Shown here: positions 56,380 through 64,000 of the stretch, one piece after another
How positions within the stretch are numbered: position 1 is the stretch's first letter
Layout: the number at the start of each line of letters is the position of its first letter
Assembly: GCF_008086045.1 (NCBI RefSeq)
Contig: NZ_VSEY01000021.1
Location: forward strand, 62,001 to 126,000
Direction of reading: 5' to 3'
Length of the DNA stretch: 64,000 bases
DNA from: Nonomuraea sp. PA05
Lineage (GTDB): Bacteria > Actinomycetota > Actinomycetes > Streptosporangiales > Streptosporangiaceae
Notes under the pieces: generated by a model
The model's database searches: none
The model's input: only the letters and a program-made list of their open reading frames with translations
What the model was told of the DNA's origin: nothing
Made by a program: the position numbers and the translations under genes

Positions 56380-57531
56380 ATGACCGCTTTCACCCCGACT
56401 CCTGATGACCGCTTCAGCTTCGGCCTGTGGACCGTGGGCTGGCAGGCCCGCGACCCGTTCGGCGACGCCTCCCGCCCCGCGCTCGACCCGGTCGAGACCG
56501 TCCACCGCCTGGCCGAGCTGGGCGCCCACGGCGTCAGCTTCCACGACGACGACCTGCTCGCCGTCGAGCCCGACCGCGACAAGGCCATCGCCGCCTTCAA
56601 GAAGGCCCTGGACGAGACCGGCATGAAGGTCCCCGCCGCCACCACGAACCTGTTCACCCACCCGGTGTTCAAGGACGGCGCCTTCACCAGCAACGACCGC
56701 GACGTGCGCCGCTACGCGCTGCGCAAGGTCATGCGCAACCTCGACCTGGCCGCCTCGCTGGGCGCGAAGACGTACGTGTGCTGGGGCGGGCGCGAGGGCT
56801 CGGAGTCCGACGCCGCCAAGGACGTCAAGGCCGCGATGGACCGCTACAAGGAGGGCCTCGACCTGGTCTGCCAGTACGTCATCGACAAGGGCTACGACAT
56901 CCGCTTCGCCATCGAGCCCAAGCCGAACGAGCCCCGCGGCGACATCCTCCTGCCCACGATCGGCCACGCCCTGGCGCTGATCAACGAGCTGGAGCACCCC
57001 GAGATGGTGGGCGTCAACCCCGAGGTCGGCCACGAGCAGATGGCCGGGCTCAACTTCGTGCACGGCATCGCCCAGGCCCTGTGGCACGGCAAGCTCTACC
57101 ACATCGACCTCAACGGCCAGCACGGCCCGAAGTACGACCAGGACCTGATCTTCGGCCACGGCGACCTGAAGAGCGCGTTCTTCCTGGTGGACCTGCTGGA
57201 GACGCACGGCTACGACGGCCCCCTCGTCTTCGACTACAAGCCGCTGCGCACCGACGACCCCCAGGACGTGTGGGACTCGGCCGCGGCGAACATGCGCACG
57301 TACCTGATCCTCAAGGAGAAGTCGCGCGTCTTCCGCGCCGACCCCGAGGTGCAGGAGGCCCTGCGCGCCTCCCGCGTGGACGAGCTGGCCCAGCCCACGC
57401 TGGCCGCCGGCGAGACCTGGCAGGACCTGGCCAAGGATGACTTCGACGTCGAGGCCGCCGCCGCCCGCGGCTTCCACTTCACCCGGCTCAACCAGCTCGC
57501 GCTCGAGCACCTCATGGGGGTACGCGGATGA
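56380..57531 (+). CDS. xylA: Xylose isomerase
   Basis: A 383-aa class I (actinobacterial) xylose isomerase, which interconverts D-xylose and D-xylulose with two divalent metals. It starts MTAFTPTPDDRFSFGLWTVG, and has the catalytic SFHDDDL region (His), FAIEPKPNEPRGD (metal Glu), VNPEVGHEQMAGL, HIDLNGQ and the GPLVFDYKPLR strand. The length matches Streptomyces enzymes. The ATG at 56380 fits the family start; 56374 is an alternative. Followed by a TIM-barrel isomerase with ATGA overlap. No xylulokinase is nearby. Confidence 0.96.
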   Translation: MTAFTPTPDDRFSFGLWTVGWQARDPFGDASRPALDPVETVHRLAELGAHGVSFHDDDLLAVEPDRDKAIAAFKKALDETGMKVPAATTNLFTHPVFKDGAFTSNDRDVRRYALRKVMRNLDLAASLGAKTYVCWGGREGSESDAAKDVKAAMDRYKEGLDLVCQYVIDKGYDIRFAIEPKPNEPRGDILLPTIGHALALINELEHPEMVGVNPEVGHEQMAGLNFVHGIAQALWHGKLYHIDLNGQHGPKYDQDLIFGHGDLKSAFFLVDLLETHGYDGPLVFDYKPLRTDDPQDVWDSAAANMRTYLILKEKSRVFRADPEVQEALRASRVDELAQPTLAAGETWQDLAKDDFDVEAAAARGFHFTRLNQLALEHLMGVRG

Positions 57532-58271
57532 CCCGACCGATCAGTGTCCAGCTCTACACCGTCAGGGACGAGCTGGCCGCCGACCGCGACGCCGTGCTGA
57601 CCCGGATCGCGCAGATCGGATACCGGGCCGTCGAGCCCTACGACCCCACGGCCGACCCGGAGGGCTTCCGCCGGGTGGCCGACGACCTCGGGCTCACCGT
57701 GTCGAGCACGCACGCGTACGCGCTGCTCAGCCAGGAGCCCGCGCGGGTCTTCGACGCGATCGCCACGGTCGGCACCGACAAGGTGATCATCCCTGGCGGC
57801 ATCGCCGAGGAGGAGTTCACCACCCGCGACGGCCTCGCGCGCACGGCCGACCTGCTCAACACCCTGGGCGAGCAGGCCGCCCCGTACGGCATGCGGATCG
57901 GCTACCACAACCACTGGTGGGAGATCGAGCCGCGGGTGGACGGCCGGCACGCCATCGAGGTGCTGTCCGACCTGCTCGCCCCGCAGGTGTTCCTGGAGAT
58001 CGACACCTACTGGGCGGCCGTGGGCGGCGCCGACGTGCCCGCCCTGCTCGGCCGCCTGTCGGAGCGGATCGACGCGCTGCACGTCAAGGACGGCCCGGGG
58101 GTCAAGGGGGAGCCGCACGTCGCGGTGGGCGCGGGCGTGATGCCGGTGCCGCAGATCCTCGCCGCCGCCCCCGGCGCGTGGCGCATCGTCGAGCTCGACG
58201 AGTGCGCCACCGACATCTTCGCCGCCCTCGCGGACAGCCACGCCTACCTCACCTCCTTGGAGGGCTCTTGA
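57528..58271 (+). CDS. Sugar phosphate isomerase/epimerase (IolE-like TIM barrel)
   Basis: A 247-aa AP-endonuclease-2/xylose-isomerase-like barrel. It has PISVQLYTVRDELAADRD, metal-site segments IGYHNHWWEIEP, FLEIDTYWAAVGG and DALHVKDGPG, and a final VELDECATD. The family isomerises or epimerises sugars and inositol keto forms. Coupled to xylA by ATGA and followed by a dehydrogenase, it probably processes a pentose or inositol-like compound together with them. Confidence 0.88.
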   Translation: MTRPISVQLYTVRDELAADRDAVLTRIAQIGYRAVEPYDPTADPEGFRRVADDLGLTVSSTHAYALLSQEPARVFDAIATVGTDKVIIPGGIAEEEFTTRDGLARTADLLNTLGEQAAPYGMRIGYHNHWWEIEPRVDGRHAIEVLSDLLAPQVFLEIDTYWAAVGGADVPALLGRLSERIDALHVKDGPGVKGEPHVAVGAGVMPVPQILAAAPGAWRIVELDECATDIFAALADSHAYLTSLEGS

Positions 58272-59371
58272 GCAACGGCCCGGTCGGCGTCGCCATCGTC
58301 GGCGCCGGAGTCATCAGCGGCCAGTACCTCCGCAACCTCAACGCCTTCCCCGACGTGCGCGTGGTCGCCGTCGCGGACCTCGACACCGACCGGGCAGCCG
58401 CCGTGGCCAGGGAGCACGACGTGCGGGTGTCCGGCACCCTCGGCGCCGTGCTCTCCCTGGCGGAGGTGGAGCTCGTCGTCAACCTGACGATCCCGGCCGC
58501 GCACGCGGCCGTCGCGCTGGAGTCGCTGCGCGCCGGCAAGCACGTGTACGGGGAGAAGCCCCTGGCCATGGACCTGGACGAGGCCGCCAAGGTGATGGCC
58601 GAGGCGGAGCAGCGCGGGCTGCGGGTGGGCGGCGCCCCCGACACCTTCCTCGGCGCCGGGCTGCAGTCCGCCGTGCACGCCCTGCGCGCGGGCGCCATCG
58701 GCGAGCCGGTCGCCGTCACGGCCGCCACGCAGAGCCTGGGCCCGGAGTCCTGGCACCCCAGCCCGGAGTTTCTGTACGCGCGGGGCGGCGGCCCGCTGTT
58801 CGACCTGGGCCCGTACTACCTGACCGCGCTGGTGTCCATGCTCGGCCCGGTGGCCCGGGTGGCGGCCGGCACGCGCAAGGCCCGCGAGCAGCGCGTCATC
58901 GGCTCGGGGCCCAAGGCGGGCACCCTGTTCCCCGTGGAGGTGCCCACCCACGTCAACGCCCTGCTGGACTTCCCCGGCTCGGCGACGGCGTCGGCCACGT
59001 TCAGCTTCGACTCGGCCGTCAACCGCCGCATGATCGAGATCATCGGCACCGAGGGCGCCCTGTCGTTGCCGGACCCCAACACGTTCGAGGGCCCGCTGCT
59101 CGTCCGCGGGCCGAGTGACCTGGACTGGCGGGAGCTGCCGGTGTCGGGCACCACGGCGGGGCGCGGCATCGGCGTTCTGGACATGGCCAGGTCGATCCGC
59201 GCGGGCACGCCGCACCGCGCGTCGGGCGCGCTGGCCTACCACGTGCTCGAACTGATGTCGGCGATCACCGAGTCGGGTGAGCAGGCGCGGTTCGCGCCCG
59301 TCGCCTCCACCGTGACGGCGCCCGAGCCGCTGCCCGAGGGCTGGGACCCCTACGCCGCGACCCTGTCCTGA
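58268..59371 (+). CDS. Gfo/Idh/MocA-family sugar dehydrogenase
   Basis: A 367-aa NAD(P)-dependent oxidoreductase. The Rossmann motif is VGVAIVGAGVISGQ; the catalytic-site EKP is in YGEKPLAM; the C-terminal half holds FDLGPYYLTALVSMLG. The start is TTG at 58268, supported by GGAGGG five bases upstream; its TTGA overlaps the preceding stop. It would oxidise a sugar hydroxyl, pairing with the isomerase next to it. A strong terminator follows. Confidence 0.9.
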   Translation: MSNGPVGVAIVGAGVISGQYLRNLNAFPDVRVVAVADLDTDRAAAVAREHDVRVSGTLGAVLSLAEVELVVNLTIPAAHAAVALESLRAGKHVYGEKPLAMDLDEAAKVMAEAEQRGLRVGGAPDTFLGAGLQSAVHALRAGAIGEPVAVTAATQSLGPESWHPSPEFLYARGGGPLFDLGPYYLTALVSMLGPVARVAAGTRKAREQRVIGSGPKAGTLFPVEVPTHVNALLDFPGSATASATFSFDSAVNRRMIEIIGTEGALSLPDPNTFEGPLLVRGPSDLDWRELPVSGTTAGRGIGVLDMARSIRAGTPHRASGALAYHVLELMSAITESGEQARFAPVASTVTAPEPLPEGWDPYAATLS

Positions 59372-59385
59372 CGCTCTCTTGACGC

Positions 59386-59413
59386 CGTGGGCGGCGGGCC
59401 GCCGCCGCCCACG
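59386..59413. terminator. Terminator of the xylA operon
   Basis: A 12-bp perfect stem, CGTGGGCGGCGG and its complement, around a 4-nt loop, lies 15 bp after the dehydrogenase stop. There is no T tract. Confidence 0.75.
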
Positions 59414-59464
59414 CAAAGTTACTTCATCCTCACACAAAGGAGTCATCACCTTTCGGACTGGGCA

Positions 59465-59494
59465 CTGTTACGGTGAGTAATCGTTCCGTAACAG
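59465..59494. promoter_or_regulatory. Inverted repeat upstream of the subtilase gene
   Basis: CTGTTACGG (59465-59473) and CCGTAACAG (59486-59494) form a perfect 9-bp dyad with a 12-bp spacer, 18 bp before the subtilase ATG. It could be an operator or a 5' leader hairpin. Confidence 0.6.
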
Positions 59495-59512
59495 CACTCC
59501 GAAGGGGATCCC

Positions 59513-60862
59513 ATGCGCGTCCTGATCCAGCTCCGCCCGGCCCCTGACGTCGTCGCGTCCGTGATCGACCCCGGTGTCCGCAGCGTGGTCTCCGACGTCG
59601 TCGCCGAGCTCCCCGGAGTCCTCCTCGACCGGGCGTTCACCCCCGTGGCCGTGCCCAGGCCCGTCTCCGCCTCCGGCGCCACGCTCTCGCCGCACCAGCG
59701 GGTGCAGTTCTCGATGGCGCCGGAGGACGCCTCCGTCCTCGTCCGCGGCGAGATCTCCGACGCCGAGCTGAGCACGCGCACCTCGCTGCTGTCCTCCTCG
59801 GTGCGTGAGGTGGCGGGCGTGTTCGCCGACCCCGTGATCCAGTCCCATCCCACCTGTGGCGACAGCGGGCCGGTGGGCGACTGGGAGGAGGTCAGGCGGC
59901 TGCTGCACACCTACGACCTGTGGTCGGCCGGCCACGACGGCGAGGGCGTGGCCATCGCGATCGTCGACACCGGCATCAACGCCGACCACGTCGCCGCCCG
60001 CATCGGCCACGACGTGACCATCGACGCCGACCGGAGCTGGAGCCCGCCGGGAGTCGACAAGGCCCCGGGCCGCTACCCGGTGAGTCACGGCTCGATGTGC
60101 GCCTTCGACACCCTGATCGCCGCGCCCAAGGCGACCCTGCTCGACATCCCGGTCCTGCTCAGCCGCCGGCCGGGCCCGACGGCCGACGGCCTGCTGTCGG
60201 ACGCGGTGGCCGCCTACTCCCACCTGGGCGGCGTGCTGCGGGCCATGCCCGCCGACTCCAGATCGCTGGTGATCAGCAACAGCTGGGGCCTGTTCTCGCC
60301 CGACATGGACTTCCCGCCCGGCCATCCCGGCAACTACTCCGACAACCCGGCGCACCCGTTCAACGTGATCGTCGGCAGCCTGGAGGAGGCGGGCGCCGAC
60401 ATCCTGTTCTCCGCGGGCAACTGCGGGCGCGAGTGCCCCGACGGGCGGTGCGGCTTCCCCGAGCGGTCGATCGCGGGCGCCAACTCGCACCCGCAGGTGC
60501 TGTCCGTCGGCGGCGTCGACACGCGCGGCGAACGCGTCGGCTACTCCTCCCAGGGGCCGGGGCGGTTGTCGGAGCGCAAGCCCGACCTGTGCGCGTACAC
60601 CCACTTCGCCGGGTCCGAGGCGGTCGGCGCCGCCGACACCGGCACCTCCACGGCCTGTCCTGTGGCCGCCGGGGTGGTGGCCGCCGTGCGCACGCACCGC
60701 TCCGCGGCCGAGCTGTCGCCCGCGCAGCTCCGTACGCTGCTGCACCGCACCGCCGACGACCGCAGCACCGTCGGCTTCGACCACGACTACGGCTACGGCG
60801 TCATCGACCCGCCCGCCATCCTGGCCGCGCTCGGCAGGCAGAACCGCAACCGCGCCGCCTGA
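59513..60862 (+). CDS. Cytoplasmic S8-family serine peptidase (subtilase)
   Basis: A 449-aa subtilisin-fold protease. The triad is Asp152 (IAIVDTGIN), His192 (SHGSMCAF) and Ser379 (TGTSTACPVAAG), with the oxyanion Asn303 in FSAGN. There is no signal peptide or membrane helix, so it is probably cytoplasmic. Residues 1-115 form a prodomain-like part ending VAGVFADPVIQSHP. Two Cys pairs may exist near the oxyanion loop. GGGG-type site before the ATG. It is coupled to a small downstream gene. Confidence 0.9.
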   Translation: MRVLIQLRPAPDVVASVIDPGVRSVVSDVVAELPGVLLDRAFTPVAVPRPVSASGATLSPHQRVQFSMAPEDASVLVRGEISDAELSTRTSLLSSSVREVAGVFADPVIQSHPTCGDSGPVGDWEEVRRLLHTYDLWSAGHDGEGVAIAIVDTGINADHVAARIGHDVTIDADRSWSPPGVDKAPGRYPVSHGSMCAFDTLIAAPKATLLDIPVLLSRRPGPTADGLLSDAVAAYSHLGGVLRAMPADSRSLVISNSWGLFSPDMDFPPGHPGNYSDNPAHPFNVIVGSLEEAGADILFSAGNCGRECPDGRCGFPERSIAGANSHPQVLSVGGVDTRGERVGYSSQGPGRLSERKPDLCAYTHFAGSEAVGAADTGTSTACPVAAGVVAAVRTHRSAAELSPAQLRTLLHRTADDRSTVGFDHDYGYGVIDPPAILAALGRQNRNRAA

Positions 60863-60863
60863 C

Positions 60864-61118
60864 ATGACCATGGTCCAGGTACGGCTGCCGCCGGAAGCCT
60901 CACTCGCCGACGCGTTGCGGCTGCTCGGCCTGTCCGAACAGGACGCCGACGTGGGCTACGGCCTGGTGGCGGTCGTGCCGGGGCTGCAGGTCCTGCGCGT
61001 CACCGAGGAGGCGGCCCGCCGGCTGATCGGCGACCTCGCGGCCGGGCGGGTCCCCAGGGACCTGGTGGACGTCTTCTCCGATCCGCGGGTCGAGCCGCAG
61101 GAGCCCGAGGACCGGTGA
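60864..61118 (+). CDS. Small prodomain-like partner of the subtilase
   Basis: An 84-aa acidic protein starting two bases after the subtilase stop codon begins to be read through (ATG 60864). It ends RDLVDVFSDPRVEPQEPEDR. The DVFSDPRVEP segment aligns with GVFADPVIQSHP at the end of the subtilase's own N-terminal domain, the place where propeptides enter the active site. It could act as an inhibitor, an immunity factor or a chaperone in trans. The idea rests on this short match and on gene order. Confidence 0.75.
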   Translation: MTMVQVRLPPEASLADALRLLGLSEQDADVGYGLVAVVPGLQVLRVTEEAARRLIGDLAAGRVPRDLVDVFSDPRVEPQEPEDR

Positions 61119-61272
61119 CGCGCGGGCTCGCCGAGCTGACAGGATCGGTGACGCGCGGCTTGCCGTGCGGACAGGATCGGTGACGCGTTGGGTTGCCGTG
61201 CGGACAGGATCGGTGACGCGTTGGGTTGCTGAGCGGACAGGATCGGTGACGCGTTGGCTTGAATCGTGCGGA
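61107..61272. repeat. 33-bp tandem repeat array between subtilase partner and lysS
   Basis: About five copies (61107, 61140, 61172, 61205, 61238) of a unit with core caggatcggtgacgcg, ending 17 bp before the lysS ATG. The first, degenerate copy overlaps the last codons and the TGA of the small gene. Each copy keeps the TGA-containing core. Copies 2 and 3 are nearly identical, suggesting recent expansion. Confidence 0.9.
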
Positions 61273-61289
61273 CCCGCAAGAATGGCGCG

Positions 61290-62912
61290 ATGGCTGACAG
61301 TGCCGAGACCGACTGGGTCTCCAGGTTCGCGGACGAGGTGATCTCCGAGGCGGAGCGACGTGCCTCGGGCAAAACGATCGTCTGCGCCTCCGGGCTGAGC
61401 CCGTCGGGCCCGATCCACCTCGGCAACCTGCGCGAGGTGATGACACCTCACCTGGTCGCCGACGAGATCAGGCGCCGCGGCCTGGACTGCGTGCACCTGC
61501 TGTCGTGGGACGACTACGACCGCTTCCGCAGGGTTCCCGCGGGCATCGACCCGTCGTGGGCCGAGCACATCGGCAAGCCACTGACCTCGGTGCCCGCCCC
61601 GCCCGGCAGCGCGTACGCCAACTGGGCCGAGCACTTCAAGGCGCCCCTGATCACCGCGCTGGCGGAGCTGGGCGTGGAGTACCACGCCATCAGCCAGACC
61701 GAGCAGTACACCTCCGGCGTCTACCGCGAGCAGATCCTGACCGCCGTGCGCGGGCGGGCCAGGATCGACGCGGTGCTGTCGCGCTACCGCCTGAAGCAGG
61801 CCGAGGGGGCCGAGCGGGCGGCCGACGACTACTTCCCGTACAAGCCGTACTGCGACCTGTGCGAGCGCGACTTGACCACGGTCACCAACTACGACGACGA
61901 GACGACCGAGCTGGCCTACACCTGCGAGTGCGGTTTCGGCGAGACCGTGCGGCTGGCCGAGCACGACCGCGGCAAGCTGGTGTGGAAGGTCGACTGGCCG
62001 ATGCGCTGGGCGTACGAGGGAGTGATCTTCGAGCCGTCCGGCGTCGACCACCACTCCCCTGGCTCGGCGTGGATCGTGGGCGGCCAGCTCGTCGGCGAGG
62101 TGTTCGGCGGGCAGCAGCCGATCGGCCCGATGTACGCCTTCGTCGGCATCACCGGCATGGCCAAGATGAGCAGTTCCAAGGGCGGCGTGCCGATCCCGGC
62201 CGAGGCACTGGAGATCATGGAGGCGCCGCTGCTGCGCTGGCTGTTCGCCCGGCGCAAGCCTGCGCAGTCCTTCAAGATCGCCTTCGATCAGGAGATCCAG
62301 CGGCTCTACGACGAGTGGGACTCCCTGGGCCGCAAGGTCGAGGCCGGGCAGGCTCAGCCCGCCGAGCTGGCCGCCTACAACCGGGCGGTGAGCACGGCCG
62401 CCGGCCCGCTGCCCGCCACGCCGCACCCGGTCGCCTACCGCACGCTGGCCTCCGTCGTGGACATCACGACAGGGCACGCCGAGCAGACCCTGCGCATCCT
62501 GCGCGACCTCGACGGCGTCGAGACGCTCGACGAGGTCAGTCCCCGGCTGGAGCGGGCGGAGCGCTGGGTGGAGCTGCACCTGCCCGCCGACCAGCGCACC
62601 CGGGTGCGGGAGTCGCCTGACCAGGAGCTGCTCGACTCGCTCGGGCGGGCCGAGCGCGAGGGGTTGCGGCTGCTGGCCGACGGCCTCGACGACTGGACGC
62701 TGGACGGGCTGACCGCGCTGGTGTACGGCGTGCCCAAGGTCCAGGCGGGGCTGCCCGCCGACGCCAAGCCCACGCCCGAGCTGAAGACGGCGCAGCGGGC
62801 CTTCTTCACGCTGCTCTACCGCCTGCTCGTCGGCTCCGACACCGGCCCCAGGCTGCCCACGCTGCTGATGGCGGTGGGCGCCGACCGGGTGCGCAAGCTG
62901 GTCGGCGTGTGA
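61290..62912 (+). CDS. lysS: Class I lysyl-tRNA synthetase
   Basis: A 540-aa class I LysRS (archaeal type), which charges tRNA-Lys. The HIGH motif is PIHLGN (41-46) and KMSSSKG is present near residue 292. A zinc-binding knuckle CDLCERD...YTCECG lies near 190-220. It is unrelated to the class II LysRS of most bacteria; actinomycetes often carry it as a second enzyme. The ATG at 61290 is preferred; no strong ribosome site is seen because the 33-bp repeat array abuts the gene. It overlaps the next gene by 4 bp. Confidence 0.93.
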   Translation: MADSAETDWVSRFADEVISEAERRASGKTIVCASGLSPSGPIHLGNLREVMTPHLVADEIRRRGLDCVHLLSWDDYDRFRRVPAGIDPSWAEHIGKPLTSVPAPPGSAYANWAEHFKAPLITALAELGVEYHAISQTEQYTSGVYREQILTAVRGRARIDAVLSRYRLKQAEGAERAADDYFPYKPYCDLCERDLTTVTNYDDETTELAYTCECGFGETVRLAEHDRGKLVWKVDWPMRWAYEGVIFEPSGVDHHSPGSAWIVGGQLVGEVFGGQQPIGPMYAFVGITGMAKMSSSKGGVPIPAEALEIMEAPLLRWLFARRKPAQSFKIAFDQEIQRLYDEWDSLGRKVEAGQAQPAELAAYNRAVSTAAGPLPATPHPVAYRTLASVVDITTGHAEQTLRILRDLDGVETLDEVSPRLERAERWVELHLPADQRTRVRESPDQELLDSLGRAEREGLRLLADGLDDWTLDGLTALVYGVPKVQAGLPADAKPTPELKTAQRAFFTLLYRLLVGSDTGPRLPTLLMAVGADRVRKLVGV

Positions 62913-63439
62913 AGGGCGCCGTACTGATCACGGGGATCTCTGCGTCGGGCAAGTCGACCGTGGCGCAGGCGCTGGCCGAGCGCCTGCCGCGGGCGGCCCA
63001 CGTCCGGGGCGACACGTTCCGCCGGATGGTGGTCAGCGGGCGCGCCGACATGACGCCGGATTTGACCGGCGAGTCGATACGTCAGCTTCATCTTCGTTAC
63101 CGAATTGCAGCAAAAACAGCGGACATGTATTTCGATGCCGGATTCACGCCGATTGTTCAGGATGTCATTCTCGGTGGGGATTTGGAGCTGTTCACGAAGT
63201 TGGTCGGTACGCGCCCCCTGCACGTGATCGTCCTGGCCCCCGACGCCGCCGAGGTGGAGCGCCGCGAGGCCGCCCGCGCCAAGTCCGGCTACGCGGGCGG
63301 CTGGACGATTGCCCAGCTCGACGCGTCACTACGGCACGAGACCCCCCGCCTCGGCCTGTGGCTCGACACCACCCGGCAGAGCGCCGGGGAGACCGTGGAC
63401 GAGATCATCGCCAGGGCGGGGGAGGCCCAAATCGCCTGA
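62909..63439 (+). CDS. P-loop small-molecule kinase (AAA_33/zeta-toxin-like)
   Basis: A 176-aa nucleotide-binding protein with Walker A GISASGKS (9-16), a HVRGDTFRRM acceptor-like segment and an Arg-rich lid (VERREAARAKSGYAGGW). It resembles small kinases such as Cpt-like phosphotransferases; the substrate is unknown. GTG start overlapping lysS. A central stretch (63062-63200, about residues 52-97) is clearly AT-richer than its surroundings. Confidence 0.83.
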   Translation: MKGAVLITGISASGKSTVAQALAERLPRAAHVRGDTFRRMVVSGRADMTPDLTGESIRQLHLRYRIAAKTADMYFDAGFTPIVQDVILGGDLELFTKLVGTRPLHVIVLAPDAAEVERREAARAKSGYAGGWTIAQLDASLRHETPRLGLWLDTTRQSAGETVDEIIARAGEAQIA

Positions 63440-63512
63440 GATTTCGCCATACGCATGATCTATGCAAGGAGCTGTTAAGCGGTCTGCATGCGTCGGGGCG
63501 CACCTTGATGAC

Positions 63513-64000
63513 ATGAACAAGCAGCCTTTCGCCGCCAGCGTCAGCGTCATCGTTCCCGCGATGAACGAGGCCGAGAACCTTCCCCACGTCTTCGCGACGC
63601 TGCCCGACTGGATCGACGAGGTGATCCTCGTCGATGGCAACTCGACCGACGACACCATCGCCGTCGCGCGGAGGCTGCGCCCCGACCTGCGGGTCGTCGT
63701 GCAGAGCCGGCGCGGCAAGGGCAACGCCCTCATCGAGGGCTTCCAGGCCGCCCAGGGCGACATCATCGTCATGATCGACGCGGACGGGTCCACCGACGGC
63801 CGGGAGATCCGCTCCTTCGTCGCCACTCTGATGAACGGCGCCGACTTCGCCAAGGGCTCCAGGTACGCCCCTGGTGGCGGCTCGGACGACCTCAGTCCGA
63901 TCCGCTCGCTCGGCAACAAGGCCCTGACCGGCCTCACCAACTTCCTCTACGGCACCCGCTACACCGACCTCTGCTACGGCTACAACGCCTTCTGGGCCCG
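63513..64000 (+). CDS. GT2-family glycosyltransferase, partial
   Basis: The first 162 residues of a GT-A glycosyltransferase cut by the window end. It begins MNKQPFAASVSVIVPAMNEA, then EVILVDGNSTDDT and the metal motif MIDADGSTDG, with GSRYAPGGGSDD. This resembles dolichol-phosphate-mannose synthase-like enzymes acting on polyprenyl carriers. The start ATG 63513 has no strong ribosome site. The C-terminus is missing. Confidence 0.85.
   Translation, partial: MNKQPFAASVSVIVPAMNEAENLPHVFATLPDWIDEVILVDGNSTDDTIAVARRLRPDLRVVVQSRRGKGNALIEGFQAAQGDIIVMIDADGSTDGREIRSFVATLMNGADFAKGSRYAPGGGSDDLSPIRSLGNKALTGLTNFLYGTRYTDLCYGYNAFWA

Noticed and set aside
1..64000. tRNA, rRNA, CRISPR, IS elements or prophage
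   Set aside because: None seen by eye. Tandem repeats found are too few, or in coding sequence, for CRISPR, and no transposase or integrase is present.

Overview
The window is high-GC DNA from an actinomycete. GTG starts, ATGA/GTGA gene overlaps, F420-type enzymes, a BTAD regulator and a type II polyketide locus all point that way. A Streptosporangiales member such as Nonomuraea is a reasonable guess, but the sequence alone does not prove a genus. Gene density is high, with one gap above 300 bp (8234-8706). I saw no rRNA, tRNA, CRISPR array, transposase or phage gene.

Region 1 (1-10805) is the edge of an aromatic type II polyketide cluster. A minus-strand operon runs glycosyltransferase, TcmI-type cyclase, cupin, KS-alpha, chain-length factor, ACP, WhiE/TcmN-type aromatase, DUF1772 oxygenase-like protein, ketoreductase and a cut-off ABM monooxygenase. 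Divergent plus-strand genes encode an SDR whose catalytic Tyr is Phe and, further on, an O-methyltransferase with an F420-type oxidoreductase. The gene set resembles spore-pigment and pentangular polyphenol loci. The 190-bp divergent region carries heptamer direct repeats on an 11-bp period, 8 bp from a -10 box, as in SARP-controlled promoters.

Region 2 (10819-22734) is a polysaccharide locus. Seven tightly coupled minus-strand genes (membrane protein, GT4, GT4, GT2, DUF2206 membrane protein, GT2, GT4-flippase fusion) are flanked by two secreted or anchored GH16 hydrolases.

Region 3 (22841-35565) holds mixed signalling and housekeeping genes: an anchored Asp-box propeller protein facing a WD40 Ser/Thr kinase, a class C serine hydrolase, a SigE-family sigma/anti-sigma pair with a divergent secreted protein, DUF1801, RecQ, a WYL regulator, DinB and VOC proteins. 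The sigma locus has matched ECF-like promoters on both strands.

Region 4 (35566-51611) has a pyruvate dehydrogenase E1 with a divergent FadR-type regulator around a perfect palindrome, a large secreted metzincin, a BTAD-cyclase-like-ATPase regulator, an MBL hydrolase, and a GntR-controlled phnD-phnC-phnE transporter operon ending in a tyrosine-phosphatase-like gene.

Region 5 (51708-64000) has a GH92 mannosidase, a GNAT, a ROK regulator facing a xylose-isomerase operon (xylA, TIM-barrel isomerase, Gfo/Idh dehydrogenase), a cytoplasmic subtilase with a small prodomain-like partner, a 33-bp tandem-repeat array, class I lysyl-tRNA synthetase, a small P-loop kinase and a GT2 cut off by the window end.
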